DNA from: Brevibacterium epidermidis NBRC 14811
GTDB lineage: Bacteria > Actinomycetota > Actinomycetes > Actinomycetales > Brevibacteriaceae
NCBI RefSeq assembly: GCF_001570805.1
Contig: NZ_BCSJ01000015.1
Location: forward strand, 372,001 to 436,000
Length of the DNA: 64,000 nucleotides
Direction: 5' to 3'
This document shows, piece by piece, positions 25,127 to 36,209 of this stretch (the stretch's first letter is position 1; every line of letters starts with the position of its first letter). Both the position numbers and the translations under genes were made by a program. Below the pieces are notes generated by a model. That model worked only from the letters and a program-made list of their open reading frames with translations, was not told where the DNA came from and searched no databases.

Positions 25127-28100
25127 ATGCATCTCAAAAGCCTGACACTGCGGGGATTCAAGTCCTTCGCCTCGGCGACGACCCTCCGATTCGAGCCGGG
25201 AATCACCTGCGTCGTCGGACCCAACGGCTCGGGCAAGTCCAACGTCGTCGACGCCCTGTCCTGGGTGATGGGCGAGCAGGGTGCGAAGAATCTGCGCGGC
25301 GGAAAGATGGACGACGTCATCTTCGCCGGAACCTCGAAACGTCAGGCTCTGGGACGCGCCGAGGTGACTCTGACCATCGACAACACCGACGGAGCCATCC
25401 CCGTCGACTACACCGAGGTGACCATCTCGCGGACCCTCTTCCGCACCGGGGGATCCGAATACGCCGTCAACGGTGCCCCGGCCAGACTGCTCGACATCCA
25501 AGAGCTGCTCAATGATTCCGGCCTGGGCAAGGAGATGCACGTCATCGTCGGTCAGGGCCGCCTCGACGCGATCCTCCACGCCGACCCGCTGGAGAGGCGC
25601 AGCTTCATCGAAGAGGCCGCCGGGGTGCTCAAACACCGACGGCGCAAGGACAAAGCGGTCCGCAAACTCACCGGACTGCAGACGAACCTCGACCGGCTCA
25701 CCGACCTGCGCACCGAACTCAACCGCCAGTTGGGGCCCCTGGGGCGGCAGGCCGAAGCGGCAGCGAAAGCCGCGACCGTCCAAGCGACTCTGCGCGACGC
25801 CACCGCCAGGCTGCTCGCCGACGATGCCGTGCGGATGCAGTCTTCGCTCGCCTCATCCAGCGACGGCGAAGATCACAGCGACCGCATCGCCGAGCTCGAC
25901 CACCGCCGCACCCGTACCGAGGCGCGACTCTCCGAGATCGAAGCCCGTCTGTCCGAACTCGACTCCGAACTCGAAGTCCAACGCACCGCGGAGTCGCGGA
26001 CACAGACGCAGATCGTGCGCGCCCAAGGACTGAGCCAACGTGCCCAGGACAAACGCTCCCATCTGCTCTCCGAGGTCACGAGCCTGGGTCAGAGGGAATC
26101 GAAGTCACCTGAAGAGCTGCGCGCCCAGGCCGAACGGTTCCGGGGCGAACTCAGCGACGCCGAAGATGCCGTGACCGAGAAGACGAATGCACTCGAAGCC
26201 AGCCAAGCGCGGAAGGAAGAGCTCACCCAAGCTCTGAAGACTGCCGAGGACGAGGTCAAGGCCGCACAGATCGCCATCACCGAGGCGGTGAAGAACCGTT
26301 CGGCCCTGCAGTCGAAGCAGACCCAAGCGGCCGAGCGGATCACCGACCTCAAGTCTCGGATCGAAGCCAACCAGACGGAGATCGAAACCGTCTCCGCTCG
26401 CATCACCGAGCGCAGCCGGGAACTCGAAACCGCCGAGACCGGTGTCGAAGACGTCGAAGCCGGAGAGACCGAACTCGACTCCGCCTACGAGGCCGCGCAG
26501 GAGAAGCTCGAGAAGCTGGAGACCGAACGCACCGAGCTGCAGGAACAGCGGGCAAAGGTCGCCTCCGAACTGTCCTCGGCGAAGGCCCGCGCGGAGGCCC
26601 TGGCCCTGGGCACCGCTCTGGAAGCCGACCTCGAAGACATCGTCAATGCGGAGCTGCCGGGAGTTCGCACGGCCGTGACCGAACGGCTGAGCGTCGACCA
26701 CGGGTTCGAGATGGCCGCGGCAGCGGCCCTGTCGACCACGGTCTCCGGTGTCATCGTCGATGACAGCGAAGTGGCGCTGGCAGTGCTCGACCACCTCGGC
26801 GAGGACACGAACGTGTCTCTGACGATCCCCGCCGGTGCCGAAGCATCGTCCGGGAAAGGCGGCGGGAGTGCCCTTCCCGCATTGGCCGAACTGCCTGCGA
26901 AGGGCGACCTGCGCTGGCTCTCCGACGTCGTCGACAGCGACGTCCCCGAACTGCGCGCCCTGCTGGAACGAGCACTGCACGGAGTCGTCTGCGTCCCCGA
27001 TGCGCGCACCGGAATCGAGCTGACGGAAGCTCGGCCCGAACTCACCGCCGTTACCGTCCACGGCGAAGTCCTCACCGCGACCCGGATCAGCCGCGCCCGC
27101 ACGGCCTCGGGCACACGCCTGGCCTCACAGACCGCGCTCGATGACACTCACTCCCAGATCGCCGATCTTGAGAGCCGGGCAGAGAAGCTCGATGCTGCGC
27201 TGAAGGAACTCGAACCGCGACTGACCGCAGCACGCGAGGAATCGGGGGCAGCCCTCGATGCCCTCCACTCTTCGGACGCGAAGATCATGGCCGCCGCCGA
27301 AGAAGTCTCACGCATCACCGGAGAGATCGGCGTGGCCCGCACTCGCCTGCAGCGAGCAGAAGACAACGCCACCGAACTCGAATCCCGCCTCGCCGCCGCC
27401 GAACGCGACTCTCAGTCGGCAGCGGCGGCACTGGACGGAGCCGCCGAAGTCGACGAAGTCGTCGACACCGCCGCCCGCGACGAACTCAGCGCACAGGTTG
27501 CCCAATCCTCCGAAGACCTCGTCGAAGCCCGCATCAGTCACCGCTCCGCTGCCGACCGAGCACGGTTCCTCAGCGATAGGGTCGACTCCCTCCTGCGGGC
27601 GGCGAAGGCCGAAGAGGCAGCGCGGGAGCAGACTCAGCGCACGATCGCGAAGAAGAAGCGCGCGGCCGGCTCGGTGCAGCTCATCGCCGAAACCGCGGCC
27701 GAAGCCGCGGAATTGGCCACCTCCACGGTGGCCGAACTCGGTGAGGCGATCCAGGTCCTCGTTGACGAACGCGGCGGTCTGCGCGAAGAGAAGGGCCGCC
27801 TCGGCGAGGAATTGGGGTCGACGCGAACCCAGCTGCAGAAGCTCAAGGACGCCGCCGCCGAGGCGGAACTCGCGAAGGAGCGGTTCCGACTCAAGCTCGA
27901 AGAGATCGCGCATCGGTCGGAAGAGGAGACGGGGCTGGGCATCGACCGCCTCATCGACGAATTCGGGCCGCATCTGCCGGTTCCGTCCTTCGACGAGGAC
28001 GGGGAGGATCGTCCGTATGTGCGTGCAGAAGTGGAGAAGCGGCAGAAGCAGGCGGCGTCGCAGCTCAAGCGCATCGGCACGGTCAATCCGCTCGCGCTCG

Positions 28101-28666
28101 AGGAATACGAGGCGCTGAAGGAACGGCATCAGTTCCTCGAGAAGCAGATCGCGGACATCGAATCCTCGCGCAAGGACCTCATGCAGCTCGTCGAGGAGGT
28201 CGACCGGCACGTCGAACGCGTGTTCGCCGAAGCCTATGCGGATACGGCGAGGGAGTTCGAGGACATCTTCTCCCGCCTCTTCCCGGGCGGTGAGGGCGCA
28301 CTGAGCCTGACCGATCCCGACGATATGCTCACCACTGGCGTCGACGTGCACGCGCGCCCGGCCGGCAAGAAGGTCAAACGTTTGTCTCTGCTTTCGGGAG
28401 GGGAGAGGTCACTGGTCGCCGTGGCCATGCTCGTCGCGATCTTCAAGGCCCGGCCGAGCCCGTTCTACGTCATGGACGAGGTCGAAGCGGCCCTCGACGA
28501 TCTCAACCTCTCGCGGCTGCTCACGGTGTTCGAAGAGCTCCAGGACTCCTCGCAGCTCATCGTCATCACCCACCAGAAACGGACGATGGAGATCGCCGAC
28601 GCCCTCTACGGCGTGACGATGCACGGCGATGGAGTGTCGAAAGTCATATCCCAGCGGATCCCGTGA
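25127..28666 (+). CDS. smc: Chromosome segregation protein SMC
   Basis: SMC is the large ATPase of the bacterial condensin that with ScpA/ScpB loads near parS and organises the chromosome. The 1179-aa protein has Walker A GPNGSGKS at residues 31-38, two long coiled-coil arms (about 170-480 and 680-1000), a hinge near 500-660, the signature LLSGGERSL near 1088 and Walker B FYVMDEVEAALDD near 1113. The ATG at 25127 follows CTGGGAGCC and gives the typical start MHLKSLTLRGFKSFA. scpAB are not in the window. In relatives smc follows mutM and precedes ftsY, as here. Confidence 0.97.
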   Translation: MHLKSLTLRGFKSFASATTLRFEPGITCVVGPNGSGKSNVVDALSWVMGEQGAKNLRGGKMDDVIFAGTSKRQALGRAEVTLTIDNTDGAIPVDYTEVTISRTLFRTGGSEYAVNGAPARLLDIQELLNDSGLGKEMHVIVGQGRLDAILHADPLERRSFIEEAAGVLKHRRRKDKAVRKLTGLQTNLDRLTDLRTELNRQLGPLGRQAEAAAKAATVQATLRDATARLLADDAVRMQSSLASSSDGEDHSDRIAELDHRRTRTEARLSEIEARLSELDSELEVQRTAESRTQTQIVRAQGLSQRAQDKRSHLLSEVTSLGQRESKSPEELRAQAERFRGELSDAEDAVTEKTNALEASQARKEELTQALKTAEDEVKAAQIAITEAVKNRSALQSKQTQAAERITDLKSRIEANQTEIETVSARITERSRELETAETGVEDVEAGETELDSAYEAAQEKLEKLETERTELQEQRAKVASELSSAKARAEALALGTALEADLEDIVNAELPGVRTAVTERLSVDHGFEMAAAAALSTTVSGVIVDDSEVALAVLDHLGEDTNVSLTIPAGAEASSGKGGGSALPALAELPAKGDLRWLSDVVDSDVPELRALLERALHGVVCVPDARTGIELTEARPELTAVTVHGEVLTATRISRARTASGTRLASQTALDDTHSQIADLESRAEKLDAALKELEPRLTAAREESGAALDALHSSDAKIMAAAEEVSRITGEIGVARTRLQRAEDNATELESRLAAAERDSQSAAAALDGAAEVDEVVDTAARDELSAQVAQSSEDLVEARISHRSAADRARFLSDRVDSLLRAAKAEEAAREQTQRTIAKKKRAAGSVQLIAETAAEAAELATSTVAELGEAIQVLVDERGGLREEKGRLGEELGSTRTQLQKLKDAAAEAELAKERFRLKLEEIAHRSEEETGLGIDRLIDEFGPHLPVPSFDEDGEDRPYVRAEVEKRQKQAASQLKRIGTVNPLALEEYEALKERHQFLEKQIADIESSRKDLMQLVEEVDRHVERVFAEAYADTAREFEDIFSRLFPGGEGALSLTDPDDMLTTGVDVHARPAGKKVKRLSLLSGGERSLVAVAMLVAIFKARPSPFYVMDEVEAALDDLNLSRLLTVFEELQDSSQLIVITHQKRTMEIADALYGVTMHGDGVSKVISQRIP

Positions 28667-28866
28667 TCGGCAGTCCGCTCTTCGGCCGGCGCGCCCGAGG
28701 TGGTAGGCCCGCCGCTGGGGCACAAGGCCGTTTGACGGTGATGCCCAGGACAGTCCCAGGGAATTTTGCAACTGCCGCACGGCGGGCGAGCACAATAGTC
28801 GTGGCCGGGGACTATAGACTTGGGCCGAGACACAGGTATTCGAAGAACGTGAGGAGCGGGACGTCC

Positions 28867-28908
28867 ATGGCCGAGGCTGCTGTACTGCGAGGTGGCTCGA
28901 GGGCATGA
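28867..28908 (+). CDS. Possible 13-codon leader/mini-ORF coupled to the next gene
   Basis: ATG at 28867 opens a 13-residue frame (MAEAAVLRGGSRA) preceded by GTGAGGAGCGGG. Its TGA overlaps the next start codon as ATGA. The arrangement fits a translational-coupling leader peptide. The 200 nt upstream (28667-28866) hold no gene; TATAGACT near 28812 could be a -10. Whether it is translated is not known. Confidence 0.4.
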   Translation: MAEAAVLRGGSRA

Positions 28909-29306
28909 ATTCGGTACTTGTCATCATCGTCGGACTCGCGATCTCCTTCGCCCTGGCACTCGTCGTCGTCCTTCTCGTGGCTCTGCCCGGCCTGCGCGCC
29001 GAAGGACGCCTGCGATACTCCTCCGACGTGCAGCGATTCCGTCTGCCGCCCGAGTGGACCGGCTACGACGACGAAGTCCACGAATTCTTCGGCCATGATG
29101 ACGGCACCTCGCACCTAGCGACCAGGGAACAGGCGGCGGTGACCGCGATCCGCGATCACTCCTATGTGCTCCGGCCGCAGCCCCGACGCCATGCCGCGCC
29201 CTCGCTCATCACGGTCCGCCCGCGCACCCGCCACTGGAAGATCCCCGAGTCGGGAACAGGGTGGAAGACCACCGCCGGGCTGCTCTTCGGCAGCCGCGGA
29301 TCCTGA
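28905..29306 (+). CDS. Small single-pass membrane protein of unknown function
   Basis: The 133-aa protein has one N-terminal membrane helix (about residues 4-30, SVLVIIVGLAISFALALVVV) and a soluble basic C-terminal part with TREQAAVTAIRDHSYVLRPQ and a WKIPESGTGWKTTAGLLFG end. I do not recognise a family. It lies between smc and ftsY, and its ATG overlaps the stop of a 13-codon mini-ORF. A 160-nt gap to ftsY has no further gene. Confidence 0.72.
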   Translation: MNSVLVIIVGLAISFALALVVVLLVALPGLRAEGRLRYSSDVQRFRLPPEWTGYDDEVHEFFGHDDGTSHLATREQAAVTAIRDHSYVLRPQPRRHAAPSLITVRPRTRHWKIPESGTGWKTTAGLLFGSRGS

Positions 29307-29466
29307 CCTGAGACCCATGCGGCCTCGAGTGGTCGAGGCCCGCGACAATGGAGACCGCGCCGACTGATTCCGGCGCGCTCACCGACACACTGACACCACC
29401 GGAAGAGTCCGGGAACTCGAGTGCCAATGGCCAGAACGGCGGCACTCAAAGGAGGACGGAAGAACC

Positions 29467-30609
29467 ATGGATCAGCCGATCATCTTGCTCATCGTCGCGG
29501 CGATCGTGTTCGCTCTCGTCGTCACGCTGGGCATCTCCCTGCGCGTCAACGCGCGCAAGAAGGGCCTCGATGACAAGCGCGGCATCGATGCGGAGGTCAC
29601 CGGTGAGCTGAGCATCGATGACGTCGCCGAGGCGGTCGAGAAGGACAAAGCCGAAGCGCGCGGTTCCGAAGTTCCCACCGAACCGGCCAGCCGCCTCGTC
29701 CGCCTGCGCGAGCGCCTGGCGAAGTCGAACTCGGGGCTCGGGCGCGGACTGCTCAACCTGCTCTCCCGCGACAATCTCGACGAGTCCGCCTGGGAGGAGA
29801 TCGAGGATACGCTCATCCTCGCCGACGTCGGGGTCGAACCGACGACCGAGCTCGTCGACCGCCTGCGCGAACGCGTCAAGGTGCTCGGCACCCGGGATCC
29901 CGAAGAGGTCCGCGGGCTGCTGCGCGAAGAGCTCATCAAACTCGTCGATCCGACCATGGACCGCTCGCTCGCCGATACCGGCAAGGACGGCGACCCCTCG
30001 GTCATCCTCGTCGTCGGGGTCAACGGTGCCGGGAAGACGACGACGGTGGGCAAGATCGCCCGCGTGCTCGTCGCTGAGGACAAGTCCGTGCTGCTCGGCG
30101 CCGCGGACACCTTCCGCGCCGCCGCGGCCGAACAGCTGGCCACATGGGGTGAACGTGTCGGCGTCGAAACCGTGCGCAAGGAAGAAGGCGCCGATCCCGC
30201 CTCGGTGGCCTACTCAGCCGTCGAGAAGGGACAGGCCGACGGTTCCGACGTCGTCCTCATCGACACCGCCGGACGTCTGCAGAACAAACGCGGACTCATG
30301 GACGAACTCGGCAAGGTCAAACGAGTGGCCACCCGACCGCTGGGGGAGGGCCACGAGATCGACGAGGTGCTCCTCGTCCTCGATGCGACCACCGGTCAGA
30401 ACGGCATGCAGCAGGCGAAGGTCTTCGCCGAGGCGGTCGACATCACCGGGATCGTGCTCACCAAGCTCGACGGCACAGCGAAGGGCGGAATCGTCGTTGC
30501 CGTCCAGCGTGAACTCGGGGTGCCGGTCAAACTCATCGGCCTCGGCGAAGGCGCGGACGACCTGGCGCCATTCACCGCCGAAGGGTTCGTCGACGCCCTG
30601 CTCGACTGA
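29467..30609 (+). CDS. ftsY: Signal recognition particle receptor FtsY
   Basis: FtsY is the membrane-bound GTPase receptor for the SRP. The 380-aa protein has an N-terminal membrane helix (about residues 4-25) that replaces the long acidic A domain of enterobacteria, then an NG domain with P-loop GVNGAGKTT (184-192), DTFRAAAAEQL, DTAGR and TKLDGTAKGG. This anchored form is usual in actinobacteria. The start has AAAGGAGGACGGAAG as ribosome site. Its SRP partner ffh lies 1.6 kb downstream after amtB. A stem-loop follows at 30672-30716. Confidence 0.97.
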   Translation: MDQPIILLIVAAIVFALVVTLGISLRVNARKKGLDDKRGIDAEVTGELSIDDVAEAVEKDKAEARGSEVPTEPASRLVRLRERLAKSNSGLGRGLLNLLSRDNLDESAWEEIEDTLILADVGVEPTTELVDRLRERVKVLGTRDPEEVRGLLREELIKLVDPTMDRSLADTGKDGDPSVILVVGVNGAGKTTTVGKIARVLVAEDKSVLLGAADTFRAAAAEQLATWGERVGVETVRKEEGADPASVAYSAVEKGQADGSDVVLIDTAGRLQNKRGLMDELGKVKRVATRPLGEGHEIDEVLLVLDATTGQNGMQQAKVFAEAVDITGIVLTKLDGTAKGGIVVAVQRELGVPVKLIGLGEGADDLAPFTAEGFVDALLD

Positions 30610-30671
30610 GGGCTGATTGAACGCTCAGCAGTCCCGACTGCATTGTCGCGCAACTGATCCCGCGCATTCTT

Positions 30672-30716
30672 CGAGCCTGGTCTCACCCGCATATTCGCAG
30701 GGTGAGACGAGGCTCG
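30672..30716 (+). terminator. Stem-loop terminator after ftsY
   Basis: Two 17-nt arms starting CGAGCCTGGTCTCACCC (30672) and GGGTGAGACGAGGCTCG (30700) pair with one mismatch around an 11-nt loop. There is no T-run; the 3' arm touches the GlnR-like box of amtB. Confidence 0.7.
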
Positions 30717-30764
30717 TCACATTCCGGAAACATTGACGACTCACCACTGTGACATGTGTCATGC
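30716..30764 (+). promoter_or_regulatory. GlnR-like binding box upstream of amtB
   Basis: GTCAC-n6-GAAAC (30716-30731) matches the known actinobacterial GlnR a/b half-site pattern gTnAC-n6-GaAAC. Two further units on the same 11-bp period include GTGAC (30749-30753), followed after 6 nt by CATGC. GlnR activates amtB during nitrogen limitation in Streptomyces and Mycobacterium. This is about 55-100 nt before the amtB start. Confidence 0.6.
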
Positions 30765-30818
30765 AGACTGTGTCTGCCCGGTTCGATTCGGAACCGGCCG
30801 AGACACGAAAGAGACGAC

Positions 30819-32039
<1,221 letters not shown>

Positions 32040-32196
32040 CGCCGGGCGACTTCCGCTGACCGCTGGCGACGGGTGGGGCGGGAGCCGCCTCGGTGAGGGG
32101 GTTCACGGGGCTTTGCCAGCGTGCACGGTTTCAGCCGGACGCGGGTGAGTTGCTAGGCTTAAGAGTCGACCAAATCATCGTGAAGAAGGCTTGTAC

Positions 32197-33807
32197 GTGT
32201 TTAACTCTCTGTCCGACAGGCTCACCGCGACTTTCAAGAATCTGCGCGGGAAGGGCCGGCTGTCCGAAGCTGACGTCGATGCCACCATCCGTGAGATCAG
32301 ACGTGCCCTGCTCGACGCCGACGTCGCCCTGCCTGTCGTGCGTGCCTTCACCGGCCGGATCCGTGAACGCGCCCTGTCCGAGGAGGTCTCGGGCGCACTC
32401 AATCCCGGCCAGCAGGTCGTCAAGATCGTCAACGACGAACTCGTCGGCATCCTCGGCGGGCAGACCCGCCGTCTCAACTTCGCCAAGCGGCCGCCGACGG
32501 TCATCATGCTCGCTGGTCTCCAGGGTGCAGGTAAGACCACCCTGGCCGGAAAGCTCGCGCACTGGCTGAAGTCCGAGGGCCACCGGCCGATGCTCGTCGC
32601 GGCCGACCTGCAGCGCCCCAACGCCGTCAACCAGCTCCAGATCGTCGGCGAACGTGCCGGTGCTGTGGTCTACGCCCCGGAACCGGGCAACGGCGTCGGC
32701 GATCCGATCCAGGTCGCCACCGACTCGATCGAGGTCGCGAAGTCCAAGCTCCACGACGTCGTCATCGTCGATACGGCCGGTCGCCTCGGCATCGACGAGG
32801 AGCTCATGCAGCAGGCCGCGGACATCCGCAGCGCGGTCAACCCCGACGAAGTCCTCTTCGTCATCGACGCGATGATCGGTCAGGACGCGGTGAAGACGGC
32901 CGAGGCGTTCCTCGACGGCGTCGACTTCACCGGTGTCGTGCTCTCGAAGCTCGACGGTGACTCCCGCGGTGGTGCCGCACTGTCCGTCGCCGAGGTGACC
33001 GGAAAGCCGATCATGTTCGCCTCGACGGGCGAATCGATGAAGGACTTCGAGCAGTTCCATCCGGACCGGATGGCCGACCGGATCCTCGACATGGGCGACA
33101 TCATGACGCTCATCGAGCAGGCCGAGAAGAACTTCGACGAAAAAGAGACCGAGAAGCTCAAGAAGAAGGTCGAAGCCGGCGAGGACTTCGACCTCAACGA
33201 CTTCCTCACGCAGATGGCGGGCCTGAAGAAGATGGGCTCGATGAAGAAGATGCTGGGCATGATGCCCGGTATGAGCCAGTACAAGGAGCAGCTGGCGAAC
33301 TTCGACGAGCGTGAGGTCGACCGGGTCGAAGCGATTGTGAGATCGATGACACCCCAGGAGCGCACGAACCCGAAGATCCTCAACGGCTCCCGTCGCGCCC
33401 GCATCGCCAAAGGTGCCGGCACCACGGTCACCGCGGTCAACCAGCTCATGGAGCGCTTCACCCAGGCGCAGAAGATGATGCGGTCGATGACCCGCGGCGG
33501 CGGAATGCCCGGAATGCCCGGTGGCGGCGGAATGCCGCAGATGCCCGGAATGGGAGGAATGCCTGGTGCGGGCGGTGGAAAGAAGAAGAAACCCGCAGGG
33601 AAGAAGAAGGGCCGCAAGGGCGGTCAGTCCGGCAACCCGGCCAAGCGCGCGCAGGAAGCGCAGGCACTGGCTGACAAGAAGGCAGGCAAGACGCAGGACC
33701 CGGTCGGTTCGGCCTTCGGCGGAGTCGATCTGGGCAAGGACGAGGAATTCGATCCGGCGAACCTGCCCAAGGGCTTCGGCGGAATCTTCCCAGGTGGCAA
33801 GAAGTAG
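32197..33807 (+). CDS. ffh: Signal recognition particle protein
   Basis: Ffh binds the 4.5S RNA and signal sequences and docks on FtsY. The 536-aa protein has an N domain, a GTPase P-loop GLQGAGKTT (107-115), DTAGRLGID, and a methionine-rich M domain (about 300-440). The C-terminal tail of about 85 residues is a Gly/Met/Lys-rich low-complexity stretch. I chose GTG 32197 (FNSLSDRLTATFKNLRG) over TTG 32191 because GAAGAAGG is 7 nt before it and it matches the family N-terminus. The 157-nt gap before it contains a copy of the GCCGCCTCGGTGAGGG motif. Confidence 0.96.
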   Translation: MFNSLSDRLTATFKNLRGKGRLSEADVDATIREIRRALLDADVALPVVRAFTGRIRERALSEEVSGALNPGQQVVKIVNDELVGILGGQTRRLNFAKRPPTVIMLAGLQGAGKTTLAGKLAHWLKSEGHRPMLVAADLQRPNAVNQLQIVGERAGAVVYAPEPGNGVGDPIQVATDSIEVAKSKLHDVVIVDTAGRLGIDEELMQQAADIRSAVNPDEVLFVIDAMIGQDAVKTAEAFLDGVDFTGVVLSKLDGDSRGGAALSVAEVTGKPIMFASTGESMKDFEQFHPDRMADRILDMGDIMTLIEQAEKNFDEKETEKLKKKVEAGEDFDLNDFLTQMAGLKKMGSMKKMLGMMPGMSQYKEQLANFDEREVDRVEAIVRSMTPQERTNPKILNGSRRARIAKGAGTTVTAVNQLMERFTQAQKMMRSMTRGGGMPGMPGGGGMPQMPGMGGMPGAGGGKKKKPAGKKKGRKGGQSGNPAKRAQEAQALADKKAGKTQDPVGSAFGGVDLGKDEEFDPANLPKGFGGIFPGGKK

Positions 33808-33964
33808 AGCCTTCTGGCACAATTGACTCTTGTACTTTTGCTCTCGGTCCGGGCCCTCTCATCCGCGCCGAAGTGATAGTCCGAGCCGCGGCTTCCAGCA
33901 GATCAACCCCACGATTCTTCTGGTACAGCTGTGCACACAGAACACAAAAGGAGACACCACTAAA

Positions 33965-34408
33965 GTGGCAGTCAAAATTCGTCTGACCCGCATGGGCAAG
34001 ATCCGTGCACCCTTCTACCGCGTCGTCGTCGCTGATTCGAAGACCCGTCGCGACGGTAAGGCCATCGAGCAGATCGGCATCTACCACCCGACCCGTGAGC
34101 CGTCGGTCATCGAGATCGATTCCGAGCGCGCTCAGTACTGGCTCTCCGTCGGTGCTCAGCCCAGCGAGCAGGTCACTGCTCTGCTCAAGCTCACCGGTGA
34201 CTGGCAGAAGTTCAAGGGCGAGGGTGAAGCGGTCAACACCGTGAAGCCGCAGCCGGAGAAGGAAGCCTACGTGGCTCCCAACGCCGAATCGGTGATCAAG
34301 GAAGCCATCACCCAGAAGGGTGGCAAGTCCGCTGAAGCTGACGAGGCTCCGGCCGAGGAAGCAGCCGAAGCCGCACCTGAGGCCGCTGAAGAAAGCGCTG
34401 AAGCCTGA
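33965..34408 (+). CDS. rpsP: 30S ribosomal protein S16
   Basis: S16 is a small-subunit assembly protein. The first 80 residues ([20 protein letters not shown], then the [13 protein letters not shown] region) are standard. The 147-aa length comes from a C-terminal extension rich in Ala and Glu (about residues 115-147), common in actinobacteria. The start is GTG 33965 with AAAGGAGACACC before it. khpA follows after 1 nt. The 157-nt leader shows no clear structure. Confidence 0.96.
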   Translation: MAVKIRLTRMGKIRAPFYRVVVADSKTRRDGKAIEQIGIYHPTREPSVIEIDSERAQYWLSVGAQPSEQVTALLKLTGDWQKFKGEGEAVNTVKPQPEKEAYVAPNAESVIKEAITQKGGKSAEADEAPAEEAAEAAPEAAEESAEA

Positions 34409-34409
34409 G

Positions 34410-34640
34410 ATGTTGCCTGATTCGCTCGAACACCTGGTCCGCGGAATCGTCGATCATCCCGATGACGTCTCCGTTCGTTCGCGTTCTTCGCAGCGCGGCA
34501 CGACCCTCGAGGTCCGGGTTCACCCCGAAGACCTCGGCCGGGTCATCGGCCGTGCAGGCAGGACCGCCAAGGCCCTGCGCACAGTGATGAACTCGCTGGC
34601 CGGCCGTGAGTCGGTGCGAGTGGACCTCATCGAGGCGTAA
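34410..34640 (+). CDS. khpA: KH-domain RNA-binding protein KhpA
   Basis: This 76-aa single KH domain (YlqC/KhpA family) has the core motif DLGRVIGRAGRTAKALRTVM, including the GxxG loop (GRAG). KhpA with KhpB binds RNA and affects cell division in Gram-positive bacteria. It begins 1 nt after the rpsP stop (TGAGATG), keeping the conserved rpsP-khpA-rimM-trmD order, but a strong terminator separates it from rimM here. Confidence 0.92.
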   Translation: MLPDSLEHLVRGIVDHPDDVSVRSRSSQRGTTLEVRVHPEDLGRVIGRAGRTAKALRTVMNSLAGRESVRVDLIEA

Positions 34641-34650
34641 TTCCAACATC

Positions 34651-34690
34651 CGAGAGGGGATGCAGTGCACATGCGCTGCATCCCCTCTCG
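34651..34690 (+). terminator. Intrinsic terminator after khpA
   Basis: An exact 15-bp stem (CGAGAGGGGATGCAG / CTGCATCCCCTCTCG) closes a 10-nt loop 10 nt after the khpA stop. Only a mixed T-rich tail follows. A TAGACT at about 34716 may be the -10 for rimM-trmD. Confidence 0.85.
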
Positions 34691-34818
34691 TGCATTCACT
34701 TAACCGTCGCCGACTAGACTGGTGCCAGAACACGGCGGTCCGCCGGCTGACCACAAGCGAGGTCACCCGGATGCCTGATCGGCCGGACAGACAGCGACAG
34801 CAGACTTCGAGGAGCAGT

Positions 34819-35319
34819 ATGGACACGGTGATCGCCCGGCTGGGCAAGCCGCACGGAATCAAGGGCGAATTCACCGTCGAGGTGCGCACCGACCGACCCG
34901 ATGAACGGCTCAACCCCGGAGCGACCTTCGCCACCGATCCCGATATCGGACCGCTGACGCTGAAGTCCGCGAGGTGGCACCGCGACCGTCTGCTCCTGGC
35001 CTTCGACGAGGTACCCGATCGCAACCGCGCCGAGGAGATCCGCAACACCCTCATCCTCGCCGAAGCGGACGAAGAAGACGACGACTCCGACGCTTGGTAC
35101 CTCGACGACCTCATCGGACTCAAGGTCTATGAGAACGACGCCCTCGTCGGTGAGATCGTCGACGTCACCAACGGCACCGCCCAGGATCTGCTCCACATGA
35201 GGCACACCGCAGGACACGAAGTGCTCATCCCATTCGTCACCGAGATCGTGCCCGACGTCGACATCGACGCAGGCCGCGTCAACGTCACCCCGCCCGCCGG
35301 CCTCTTCGACGCCGAATGA
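34819..35319 (+). CDS. rimM: Ribosome maturation factor RimM
   Basis: RimM assists 30S head assembly by binding S19. The 166-aa protein has the N-terminal [20 protein letters not shown] and the PRC-barrel region beginning [14 protein letters not shown], ending GLFDAE. The start ATG follows CGAGGAGCAGT. Its last codons overlap trmD by ATGA. Because of the terminator after khpA, rimM-trmD probably has its own promoter in the 178-nt gap. Confidence 0.94.
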   Translation: MDTVIARLGKPHGIKGEFTVEVRTDRPDERLNPGATFATDPDIGPLTLKSARWHRDRLLLAFDEVPDRNRAEEIRNTLILAEADEEDDDSDAWYLDDLIGLKVYENDALVGEIVDVTNGTAQDLLHMRHTAGHEVLIPFVTEIVPDVDIDAGRVNVTPPAGLFDAE

Positions 35320-36194
35320 GCGAACCGTCCCCGATGACCTCCACTGACACCCCCACCGAGGCGGCCGGCCCACAGATGTCGATCGACGTCGTCTCGATCT
35401 TCCCCGAATACCTCGCCGGTCTGCAGCTCTCGCTCATCGGCAAAGCCGTCGACCGCGGGCAGCTCAGCCTCAATGTCCACGACCTGCGTGACTTCACCTT
35501 CGACCGGCACAACACCGTCGATGATTCGCCCTACGGCGGGGGAGCGGGAATGGTCATGAAGGCCGAGCCCTGGGCCCTGGCACTTGAGCACATCCTCGGC
35601 GGAGGCAGCGGCGCCGAAGAGGGAGATAGTCTTCCCAGCGCCGGAACCGATGATGCTGCGGTCGGATCGAAACCGACGCTCATCGTGCCCAGCCCTGCCG
35701 GGCAGGTGTTCGACCAGCGCATCGCCGAAGACCTCGCAGGACGGGACCATCTCGTCTTCGCCTGCGGACGCTACGAAGGCATCGACCAGCGCGTCATCGA
35801 CTGGGCGGGAGAGCACTTCGAGCTGCTGCCCATGAGCATCGGCGACTACGTACTCAACGGCGGTGAAGTCGCCTCGATGGTGATGATCGAAGCGGTCAGC
35901 CGCCTCATCCCCGGTGTCATCGGCAACCCTGAGTCGCTGACCGAGGAGAGCCACGAGGACGGACTGCTCGAATACCCCATCTATACGAAGCCGGCGAACT
36001 GGCGCGGACGTGAGGTGCCGGAGATCCTGCTCAGCGGCAACCACGCAGCGATCGCGCGCTGGCGACGTGACCGACGTCTCGAACGCACCGCCGAAGTCAG
36101 GCCGGATCTGCTCGAGAAGCTCGATGACCTGAGCAAAGACGACCGGGCGGCGTTGGAACGGTTTGAGTCTGAGCGCTCAAACGTGACAGAATAG
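35316..36194 (+). CDS. trmD: tRNA (guanine-N(1)-)-methyltransferase
   Basis: TrmD makes m1G37 in tRNAs, preventing frameshifts. It is a SPOUT-class knot protein. [40 protein letters not shown] and [20 protein letters not shown] are the family signatures. The 292-aa length includes a 15-20 residue N-terminal extension and a Gly/Asp-rich insert (about residues 92-112). It overlaps rimM by ATGA. Confidence 0.96.
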   Translation: MSEPSPMTSTDTPTEAAGPQMSIDVVSIFPEYLAGLQLSLIGKAVDRGQLSLNVHDLRDFTFDRHNTVDDSPYGGGAGMVMKAEPWALALEHILGGGSGAEEGDSLPSAGTDDAAVGSKPTLIVPSPAGQVFDQRIAEDLAGRDHLVFACGRYEGIDQRVIDWAGEHFELLPMSIGDYVLNGGEVASMVMIEAVSRLIPGVIGNPESLTEESHEDGLLEYPIYTKPANWRGREVPEILLSGNHAAIARWRRDRRLERTAEVRPDLLEKLDDLSKDDRAALERFESERSNVTE

Positions 36195-36209
36195 AGCGTC
36201 GCGTTTGTT

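Noticed and set aside
32191..32196. TTG start of ffh
   Set aside because: Spacing from GAAGAAGG is only about 1 nt; the GTG two codons later fits both spacing and family N-terminus.
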